From assembly GCF_004359215.1 (NCBI RefSeq), contig NC_090622.1, positions 3,260,696-3,274,144 of the forward strand: DNA of 13,449 nt, given 5' to 3'. The notes beneath the pieces were generated by a model. It made no database searches. It had not been told where the DNA came from and saw only the letters and a program-made list of their open reading frames with translations. How positions within the stretch are numbered: the first letter of the stretch is position 1; the number at the start of each line of letters is the position of its first letter. Positions 1-6,519 of the stretch are shown piece by piece. This DNA comes from Bremia lactucae (taxonomy: Eukaryota > Oomycota > Peronosporomycetes > Peronosporales > Peronosporaceae). The translations under genes and the position numbers were made by a program.

Positions 1-2
1 AT

Positions 3-944
3 CTTACTGTTGCAACACTCACTACGAGTGTTCCGTCATCAACCTTAGTTGATGACATAAAGAAAGCCTACAAAGAAGATAAGAACCTTCTATGTTTGAT
101 GGATCATTTAATGTATCCATCCGATAAATCTTTTAAAGATCTACCGGCTTTATATCGATCGTCATCCGATCGATACACAACACGTAACGGCCTATTGTAG
201 GACGCGAACGCATCCTATGTCTTACGTCGGCTCCGCCTGTACCATCAGTACGCGGCTTCTTCCGAGGACGGATTTGACCACCCTTGTCAAGAATCCCCAG
301 AAGATTCTTGTGGTCGCGAACCAGATTCTCATGTTGAACCTGAAGTTTCTCATGCCGGTTCCAAATATCCTCGAAACTACGATGAGCTAATGACAGCTCA
401 TCGCGAACATCCTGATACTTCCGCTCGTACTCCAACATGGAGTACGCACTCTTCGAACGGTCTTCCAACCGCTCGATATTGTGAGCCTACACCGTCTGCT
501 GCAACGAGCGACGCTTGCCGCGCTCGTGCTCAAGTCCCTCCTCCAAATTATGGAGGAAGTGATTGATTTTGTCGACCCTCGACATAAAAAATCCGACACG
601 GTTCGGATCTAATGTTGCCTCCTCCACCACAACCTTTGGTAGATTCCCACGGTGGTCAGCGTTTACTTGTGGAACGTATCCAAAACCACCGTGATGTGAA
701 GGGGCAGCGAACGAGCTATCTTGTTCGCTGGCGTGGTTATCCACCTTCGCATGACAGCTAAGAGCCTCGTTCCTAGCTGATTCCTGACGTTCAGGGCCTC
801 GTCCGTCAGTATGACGAGACCCATCCGAAGGTTCTGAAGGCCCATCGGAAAGCACGCGCCCTTGGCGCATGTAAATCGATCACAAAACGTCAATCGCGTC
901 ACGCATCTCAATATAGATGCGAGCCCTTCCCTAGGGCGAAGTAA
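3..944 (+). pseudogene. gypsy pol remnant: RNase H-integrase linker, integrase C-terminus, chromodomain; integrase core deleted
   Basis: Frame 3 is open from the window edge to 197 and reads like the linker before the integrase zinc finger (DDIKKAYKEDKNLL, then DRYTTRNGLL). At about 198-205 the text jumps to the conserved integrase tail (HPMSYVG at 211-229, then RLRLYHQYAAS after a frameshift near 228). The zinc finger and DDE core are therefore gone in an internal deletion. A Ser/Pro/His-rich tail follows, with stops at 564 and 585. A chromodomain lies at about 657-830 (LLVERIQNHRD, SYLVRWRGYPP), with stops at 759 (where gypsy chromodomains have the Trp of SWEP) and 774. The frame ends at 942-944. 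Assignment rests on remembered gypsy proteins. Confidence 0.85.
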
Positions 945-1044
945 GGGAATAGACATCCCCTTTTACCCTCTTCGAGTTGTCTACACAACACGGATGGAGA
1001 TCACCCCACGTGAGGCATGGAAGCCCAGCCTCACGTGACAGCCG

Positions 1045-1473
1045 ATGCAATTTATACTTTGCACCGGTTGGAGTTCTTTTCTCAAATTTAACGCGATTCG
1101 CGTTAGGGTTTTGAAGCCAGGCTTCGCGTCCAATGTCTTTGACATTGCGAATGAACGCGCTCCAGGCATGCATAAGCGAGACTTTATCTCGCTTATTATT
1201 GCCACTAAACCATCGATGCCTGACGTTTATCAGGCGACTGTTCCACTTCTCCCCGAGGCGGCCACTTCATCCGACTCGCATTCGGAGTCAACCTCCAAAG
1301 AGGGGTCGTATTCACGTGGTGAATCACCACGTGCACTCGCAACATCTAGTATTGTGCGAGTGGAAGACACTACGACAGACGGAACGTCTGCCGTAAGAGA
1401 TAACAGTGCGTCATTCGCGGCTGCACGAACCGCAGCTGAAGGCGCATCACTATCGTCACCCCGCCTGAGTTGA
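1045..1473 (+). CDS. 142-codon open frame after pol, inside the gypsy element; function unknown
   Basis: An ATG frame runs uninterrupted for 142 codons between the end of pol and the LTR, in an element whose pol is riddled with stops. The N-terminal half is mixed (FLKFNAIRVRVLKP, FDIANERAPGMHKRD); the C-terminal half is rich in Ser, Thr, Ala and Glu, as in a disordered segment. No domain, signal peptide or membrane segment is recognised. It could be a third frame of the element, a chance frame, or a shadow: an 80-codon frame is open on the opposite strand at 931-1173. The many short inverted repeats here may bias the sequence against stops. I would not call it a proven gene. Confidence 0.25.
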   Translation: MQFILCTGWSSFLKFNAIRVRVLKPGFASNVFDIANERAPGMHKRDFISLIIATKPSMPDVYQATVPLLPEAATSSDSHSESTSKEGSYSRGESPRALATSSIVRVEDTTTDGTSAVRDNSASFAAARTAAEGASLSSPRLS

Positions 1474-1571
1474 TTTTAAAATGATGGATCTGACCAATCA
1501 ACATCGTTTTAAAAATTTAGTGGTCACATAGCGACCACCCCATCCAATGACATATAGAGTGATTGTCGTTT

Positions 1572-1584
1572 AAGGGAGGTGTGA
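1572..1584 (+). other. polypurine tract before the 3' LTR (plus-strand primer site)
   Basis: The purine-rich run AAGGGAGGTGTGA ends directly at the LTR's TGTAACGGGG. This is where LTR retrotransposons prime second-strand DNA synthesis, and it confirms that the downstream LTR is the 3' one. Two T residues interrupt the purines. Confidence 0.6.
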
Positions 1585-2038
1585 TGTAACGGGGTGTATC
1601 GCTACATGAAATTAACACATAAAGGTTGTTAATTAATATATTATCTAAAAGGTAGATAATATTTGCAGGATATTACTTTATATAGTAATATTCAGAATTC
1701 TTATCCAAATATAGGTATAGACCATTATACCTATTTATTCCGCAGACTAATCAGCTGTAGGAGTAACCAAAGAGAGAATTGCAGATAAGATAGATATAAG
1801 AATTCATTTGCATGTTAGTATTAGATTATAATTAAGTTAGCAATTACAAAGATAGAACAAGTGACACTTACTATATTTAATACAGTATTCATTTTACCCT
1901 CTAAAAGCTAGTTGCCTTAAGAGAAGCCTTCCTCTGCACGTACTAGTGTACGTGAAATAACGTAGGGCACCACTCGCAACTGAAGCAGTGCGAAGTGGAC
2001 TTGTACTGAAGCAGTACACGTCGTAGCGCCCCGTTACA
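1585..2038 (+). repeat. 3' LTR of the gypsy element (454 bp)
   Basis: The LTR starts TGTAACGGGG and ends CCCCGTTACA, so its tips are perfect 10-bp inverted repeats with TG...CA ends. It follows a polypurine tract. A diverged copy in the opposite orientation at 3275-3689 supports both boundaries. It contains perfect stems at 1610-1617/1627-1634, 1638-1647/1653-1662, 1670-1677/1684-1691, 1711-1719/1726-1734, 1937-1943/1948-1954 and 2002-2007/2013-2018. The motif ACTGAAGCAGT occurs twice near the 3' end (1979 and 2005), each time as the apex of a stem. The right flank is CATTG. Confidence 0.8.
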
Positions 2039-2887
2039 CATTGATTCAGTGTTGAGATGATTGATTCAAATTAAGATTGAGATTTACTGATAAGTTTTAC
2101 GTTAAATTGCTGTCTGAATTCACTTCGCAATTAGCTCGTTTGTGGCAAACATTTTGAAGATATATTTTCGACAAACAAGAAGATGCCTCGCTCTGCCGGG
2201 TATGGAACCGACTTCGATTATGATACTTAAGAGATTCCAAGATGGTGGAAATCTCAGCCCATGTTTGAAGTCAAGCAAGCTCCTAGCTTGGAATTATGTA
2301 GCTAGCCGGCGACCACGACATTTCTTTGCAATCGTGGGCAATACGAAGGCAAGGTCGAAGTTGAAGCCGCCGTCGCCTGAAGCGTACGATCAATACTCGA
2401 TCTCCGAGTGTTAAAGCATGTGTCGTTCTACATTTAAAAAAAAACATTAGCAGCTTATCAGACGACATACTGCTCGCCGAGATGTAGCGGAGGGTGAGGG
2501 TGATGATGAATAATCGGTTTCCAGACGTCACCAAGCTATTTTCTCAAGAGTTGAAGATTAATTTGTCAGAGGTCGACGTCGGGCCGGATTGCAAGTTACT
2601 TCATGAATTTTGACCGTGTTGTTTAGGACAACGATCTTGTTGGAATGCTTGGCCGAGGATCAGCCGTCGAGGTAGATGGTCGCCAGCGAGTGAAGCGTCA
2701 AAGAAAGCTTTGGTTAGCAATGTGGCACATGATATAATGAAGGCCGACTTGATAAAGTTGGTGGGTTGACCCATCAAGAAGCTTTTGCTTGGCAATCTGG
2801 CACATGATATCATGAGGTCGACTTGATAAAGTTAATGGATTGATCCATCGGAAGGCAAAAGTCTTATATTTTTTCTTTGAATGACTT
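2039..2887. other. unassigned degenerate DNA between the gypsy LTR and a copia remnant
   Basis: No convincing gene is seen. A 90-codon frame at 2142-2414 (+) and an antisense frame at 2283-2534 have no recognisable domain and overlap. The stretch probably includes decayed upstream parts of the copia element whose RNase H follows, but I could not recognise integrase or reverse transcriptase motifs. It contains a 74-bp tandem duplication at 2705-2852. Confidence 0.5.
2705..2852. repeat. tandem duplication, two 74-bp units (2705-2778, 2779-2852)
   Basis: Both units start AAGCTTT and contain GGCACATGATAT, CGACTTGATAAAGTT and TGATCCATC or its variant TGACCCATC at a constant spacing of 74 bp. They differ at several bases, so the duplication is not recent. 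Unit length is not a multiple of three, so it would shift any frame it interrupts. Confidence 0.85.
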
Positions 2888-3161
2888 GATGATTGGGCGT
2901 TCTACGCGGCCACAGCAGTAAAATGCGTAAGTCGGTCACTAGTTTCGTGTACTGCCTTGCTGGGGGGCAATTTCGTGGGCTTCTAGACGAGAGACAATCG
3001 TGGCTGAATCAACCGCAGAGGCGGAATATGTAGCCGCTTGCGAAGTGTGCGTGGAAGACCAAGGATTATGAAACATCCTTTTACAAGTTTTTCCTAATAT
3101 GAAAACTAAAATTTGTATAGGTATTGATAATCAAGCCGCCTTTGTTAGGCTTACGTACTAA
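2888..3161 (+). pseudogene. Ty1/copia RNase H remnant
   Basis: Three successive frames give the order of a copia RNase H. DDWA lies at 2888-2899, where the first catalytic Asp is expected. RKSVTSFVYCLAGG starts at about 2926. WASRRETIVAESTAEAEYVAA starts at 2976 and includes the AEAEY catalytic Glu. IGIDNQAAFV with the next catalytic Asp precedes a stop at 3159. A further stop lies at 3069. The frame changes near 2920 and in the G run at 2962-2966. STAEAEYVAA and DNQAA are hallmarks of copia polymerases. It is nonfunctional, and the downstream end is lost before the solo LTR at 3275. Confidence 0.8.
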
Positions 3162-3269
3162 TATGGGTTGTTGTGCACCATATTATTAAGTTTACTCGCT
3201 CAAATAGGTAATGATCAAATTTGATACTTGTTCTGGCAATACTGAAAATCCCTATTGCTGTCCAAGAGA

Positions 3270-3274
3270 TTTTG
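3270..3274. repeat. target-site duplication TTTTG, left copy
   Basis: TTTTG abuts the left end of the solo LTR and is repeated at 3690-3694. A 5-bp duplication is typical of gypsy integrases. The short T-rich word could match by chance, but it falls exactly at both predicted LTR ends. Confidence 0.7.
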
Positions 3275-3689
3275 AGTAACGGGGCACATCCGAATAGTAC
3301 TGCTTCAGTGCAAGTGTAGCCACACGTCACTTCACGTACACATAGTACATGCAGAGGAAGACTCTCTTCAAACACTTGCTTATAAGAGGGTTAATTAAAA
3401 AGTCTATTTATAAATTAAGTTCTTCTGTTTCTATCTATTTAATACTAACTTAATTATATACTAATACAGAACATGTAATATAGTATTATCTGTCTCTCTC
3501 TTTGCGTGCGTCCAGTGCTGACTGGACCGCGGAGCGAGTAGATAAAATGGCCTATATCTCCCAATGGATAAGCTTTCCGAGCATTACTATGTAAAGTAAT
3601 ATTCTCCAAACTTTATCTACGTTTTATATAATATAAATTAATTGACAACCTCTAAGTGTTAATTCCATGTAACGATACATCCCGCTACA
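3275..3689 (-). repeat. solo gypsy LTR (415 bp), same family as the LTR at 1585-2038
   Basis: Read on the minus strand it starts TGTAGCGGGATGTATCG and ends near CCCCGTTACT, matching the first LTR along its length: start, ATTAAC, ATTACTTTA-ATAGTAAT, ATAATTAAGTTAG, CTTCCTCTGCA, GTACGTGAA and ACTGAAGCAGT. There is no internal element sequence on either side, so it is a solo LTR, the usual product of LTR-LTR recombination. TTTTG flanks it directly on both sides. The two LTRs are clearly diverged, so they are not a pair from one insertion. Confidence 0.85.
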
Positions 3690-3694
3690 TTTTG
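3690..3694. repeat. target-site duplication TTTTG, right copy
   Basis: It is the partner of the copy at 3270-3274. It marks the right insertion boundary, where pre-insertion DNA resumes with TAATAAG. Confidence 0.7.
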
Positions 3695-4558
3695 TAATAA
3701 GTAAACAATTTTTCTTTTAATACTCTGTCTTTCTAGCGCGAGGTAGCCTCTTTTTATAGCGAGGAGAGAACGGTGCTACATTCGCCCTTGTAGGTTGAGA
3801 GCAGCACGAGGCTTAAAAATATAGTTGGAGGGCACCAAAAAAGACCATAAAGTAAAAGAAGGTATTGCTACAATCAGACCTTTTTTGAAACGTTTTCTTG
3901 CGCAATTAGAATAATTCCACTCAGTTCCATTATGTATCTCCCACATCATAATTGATCGACTCTCCTTTTGAATTAAGTTTCCACTGTTTTAACGACCTTT
4001 TCCGAAATACTCCGACGCACACTAGGCAAAAAGAAAAGGTGGAGTCTCTTTTATAGCGTCTAGTCCTAAAGTCGCATCATGAGAACTGTGGTTTCCAACC
4101 ATTGTGTTATAAATTTTAATTGGACAAAATGTTCCCACCTCCTTTTCAAAGATATCGTCAATAATTTGCACCACACGGACAACTGCAACCGCAAGCTTTA
4201 TAAGCATTGATGCAGACCCATTGAACTGGCAGCCGTCAATGTCGAGGGAAAGTCACATTGTACTGATGAACGCCCGTAGTGATGGTACAATCTGCTGACA
4301 ACCCAAGAAACTGAACACATTCGTCTGCTTCTTTACATGAAGTGGCAATTTTTCTCAAGCCCCGCTTTGGGGGCAGCCAAAAAACAAGCTGACTAATAGG
4401 GACATAGTAGGGACATTTTTCCTGTGATAAATTTTGCACAATTCGCTCTTGAGCACACATAAAGACAACCTCCCGAAAATTACTATTTCTAGTGAGTTGA
4501 AGCCACAAGTGATCATCTTTTCGGTGGTAACACAACAAGTTTGTAAGCAATTAAAAAA
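3695..4558. other. AT-rich unassigned stretch with weak minus-strand reading frames
   Basis: No gene is recognised. On the minus strand a 104-codon frame (4550-4236) ends at TGA. An overlapping frame, open from about 4249, contains IDGCQFNGSASMLIKL and continues through 4022 to HSSHDATLGLDAIKETPP. A frameshift near 4240-4250 would join them into about 170 codons, so this could be a broken gene. I find no family. The strand is opposite to the chromodomain gene that starts at 4619. Confidence 0.3.
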
Positions 4559-4573
4559 CATTCTCAATTTTGC
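4559..4573 (+). promoter_or_regulatory. probable oomycete Inr plus FPR core promoter of the chromodomain gene
   Basis: CATTCT (4559-4564) fits the core of the oomycete initiator YCAYTYY apart from the first base (A instead of Y). AATTTTGC (4566-4573) fits the flanking promoter region consensus MAWTTTNC at every position. Together they form the composite element described for Phytophthora core promoters, and they lie 46-60 nt before the ATG at 4619, a usual distance. The spacing between the two parts is one base shorter than in the classical 16-nt consensus. Confidence 0.6.
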
Positions 4574-4618
4574 ATGCGTTAGAATTCGCAAAAATAATTC
4601 GTGTCAATATTTTTTATC

Positions 4619-6199
4619 ATGGCATCAGCTCTACTTTCTACTGCATACACGCCTTCCACCGACACTGGAGCAGTGGATGACCACGACAGACAATTGTGAG
4701 TTTTTCATTCAACTTAATATATGATACAAATCCCTGATGGTCCGTATCCTGTCTGCAGCGTCACGACGTGGCTGCGGCTGATGGAGCGCTGTAAAGACGT
4801 GACGGAGATCTCCGAGGCGCTGCAGCGAGTGCTATCGCAACCGGAAGACGAGAGCGTGAAGTTGCAGGACGTGAGGCACCAGATTAATCTCTTGTGCGCC
4901 ACTGACAAAACCATTGCAGATCTGGTGGCACGAATCAATGAGTACTTCTTTTGGGACATTGTGCCCGTGCTCGAGCGAGCAAGACCAAGTCGTCAAGCGA
5001 CTTCCGTAGATGCCCACGACTGCTTAGATCGGTACCTCGAGTGTGGAGCTGAAGACACGCCAATTCCTCAAGATTTTGTAGACCACATGAGTGGCTGGGG
5101 AGACGCTGCGGAGTATAGTGACGTTGAGCTTCCGACTGATATGGACGATGCGATTCCAGCGGACGTCGCCCACGATAGGCTAATTGCCAATAGTCTCAAG
5201 TGGACTGCGTCCATGGCTCAAGCACATTCTTCACCGTGTCGACAGCCGCAGCAGAAATCGTTTATAGCTCAAGAGTTGCCCCTGAAGTCGCGATCTCCTT
5301 TGACGCTGCGGTCCAAAGCATTGAAAAATAGAATCAAGACTCCAAAGCAGAATGAAAGAAAGTCTGATTCAAGCTTATTGTCGCCGTGTAAGTCATCGAT
5401 CGAAGGCTTGCCAAAGAAGGAACGCGTTGAGTCTCGGAATAAAGCCACAGCGAATGTGTTGGGCATGCGCACATTAGGTAAAACAACCGAGTACTACGTT
5501 CGCGTGGCAGGCTCGGAAGCGCCACGTTGGATCACACGTCGTAAAGCGACGTCTCAAGCGAAAGAATGGATCGATTTGTATAAATTAAGTGCACGGGACC
5601 GTAGTTTATCCCATTCGAAGCAGACTCGACCACCGCAAGAATTGACCAAGCCATCGAGAAAGAAGGCAAGTGAGCACATTAATGTACAGCGCAAGGCCGG
5701 GAAACGAAGAACCGAGGACCAAGGGGCCGCGTTCTACAGTGTCGACCATATTGTCAGTCACCGCGTGTTTCATCAGAGTCGGCAGTATCTCGTGCGGTGG
5801 GAACACTATGACGAGAGTGGCGACACGTGGGAGCAAGCGGACAAGTTGCGAGCCGATGTGCCGGAAATCGTTGATGCGTACGAGGAGCAGCTTCGCTGCA
5901 GACAAGCTCGAACTGAGGCGCTCAAGTCGGATCGATCCGAGCTTGATCGCAATGGAGGGGCCACTTCGAGGGCCACGCACCAAAATTGCGAGTGTTTTAG
6001 CACAACAGACTCATTGGACTCATTTTTTAATAAACAATCTACGGCGTCGAACCAAGCGGAAAGCAAGAGTTCCCGCAAGAAGCGGAAGCGCGATAGTCGA
6101 AAAGAAGACAATGAAAGAAGCATTCCAGGCATGGAAAATTGTCGCGAAGACGACAAGCTAGAGTCGGAGACGCATGAGTCAAGGTCGCTGCGAACCTAA
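4619..6199 (+). CDS. chromodomain protein, two exons (4619-4695, 4759-6199), 505 residues
   Basis: The most likely start is ATG 4619 (A at -3, G at +4). Exon 1 (MASALLSTAYTPSTDTGAVD...) joins exon 2 in phase across a 63-nt intron to read DRQFVTTWLRLMERCKDV. An ATG at 4721 also opens this frame but lies in the intron. Residues 26-100 are Leu-rich and probably helical; I know no domain for them. Residues 165-345 are basic, Ser-rich and probably disordered, with a short conserved-looking block at 270-303 (YYVRVAGSEAPRWITRRKA). The chromodomain is at about 351-403 (nt 5732-5890) and keeps the aromatic cage positions Tyr352, Trp373 and Tyr376, plus Trp383 of the TWE motif, so methyl-lysine histone binding is plausible. 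A basic cluster near 464-474 (KKRKRDSRK) looks like a nuclear signal. No catalytic domain is seen, so a chromatin reader is inferred. The chromodomain tail (LRADVPEIVDAYEEQ) resembles gypsy integrase chromodomains. Confidence 0.88.
4696..4758 (+). other. intron, 63 nt, phase 2
   Basis: It has donor GTGAGT at 4696, a pyrimidine-rich end (TATCCTGTCTGCAG) and acceptor CAG at 4756-4758. Exon 1 is 77 nt, leaving TT, which with the first base of exon 2 (C4759) makes a Phe codon and enters the long frame exactly. The length is typical for oomycetes. An in-frame TAA just before the ATG at 4721 shows that unspliced RNA could not extend that frame upstream. Confidence 0.85.
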
Positions 6200-6519
6200 C
6201 GAACTTTTAGGAAAAACTACAATATATGGGTGTCCATTTAAAGTTCGATTGGATCGCCTCAATAGAAGCTCGCTTACAAGTTGCCTTGAAAAAGACATCA
6301 TTAACATTGTGATAAGTAGAAAAAAAAAATCAATTTTCTTAAATTCAGCATTCAGTCACTCAAGTGCGTAAGTTGTTAGTTAACACAGCATAACCCAAAA
6401 AACCAATCTTCCTTAATCACTGTCATGTACTTTCGAGTCTCGACGACGACGAATTCTTTACTCTACTGCATGCGTCCTATTGAAAACAACGAAAACCCCT
6501 CTCTTTCCACAGCAACGCG
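6200..6519. other. 320-bp gap between convergent genes
   Basis: It must hold the 3' untranslated regions and polyadenylation sites of both flanking genes. It is AT-rich, with an A9 run at 6321-6329. No clear AATAAA signal, hairpin terminator or further gene is seen. The 65-codon frame at 6174-6371 overlaps the end of the chromodomain gene and has no domain. Confidence 0.6.

Larger units (their letters stand above)
14..2018. repeat. dense series of short perfect inverted repeats (potential hairpins)
   Basis: Stems read by eye, as left arm/right arm: 14-20/26-32, 35-43/48-56, 153-161/167-175, 288-295/303-310, 380-388/395-403, 426-434/438-446, 504-510/521-527, 539-545/551-557, 648-656/685-693, 706-715/720-729 (one G-T pair), 902-908/915-921, 1007-1016/1028-1037, 1089-1095/1099-1105, 1131-1137/1141-1147, 1172-1181/1187-1196, 1313-1321/1325-1333 and 1334-1341/1355-1362, then those of the LTR. 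Six-bp stems add 570-575/579-584, 798-803/813-818, 1218-1223/1230-1235, 1376-1381/1385-1390 and 1520-1525/1533-1538. Loops are mostly 3-13 nt. A random sequence of this size should give roughly one or two stems of 7 bp or more (hand estimate). No function is known to me. Confidence 0.8.
1..2038 (+). mobile_element. Ty3/gypsy (chromovirus-type) retrotransposon, decayed 3' part with 3' LTR
   Basis: In order, the fragment holds the linker between RNase H and integrase, the integrase C-terminal region, a chromodomain, a post-pol open frame, a purine-rich tract and an LTR starting TGTAACGGGG and ending CCCCGTTACA. The order and the chromodomain identify a Ty3/gypsy chromovirus. The 5' part lies outside the window, so the left LTR and target-site duplication cannot be checked. 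The element is dead: the integrase core is missing and pol carries stop codons and frameshifts. It is a relic, not a mobile copy. Confidence 0.85.

Noticed and set aside
750..780. RIP-like mutation as the cause of the stops in the first chromodomain
   Set aside because: The changes (TGG to TAA, CAG to TAG) are G:C to A:T transitions, but two sites are too few to claim a directed process, and RIP is a fungal mechanism.
133..870. Minus-strand frames opposite the pol tail
   Set aside because: They are shadows of the plus-strand pol text, which matches gypsy proteins despite its stops.
931..1205. Minus-strand frames (80 and 74 codons) opposite the post-pol region
   Set aside because: No recognisable domain; they run antisense to the element and are probably kept open by the inverted repeats.
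14..2018. CRISPR-like array suggested by regularly spaced palindromes
   Set aside because: The stems differ in sequence from one to the next. There is no constant repeat with unique spacers, and the setting is a eukaryotic retroelement.
2142..2414. 90-codon plus-strand frame
   Set aside because: No domain, no promoter sign, and it lies in repeat debris.
4721..4758. ATG 4721 as the start of the chromodomain gene
   Set aside because: It lies inside a well-formed intron, and its 13 residues are replaced by an in-phase upstream exon with a promoter-like element.
5606..6161. Long frames overlapping the chromodomain exon on both strands
   Set aside because: The compositions are Arg/Ser-rich shadows; the exon frame has domain support.
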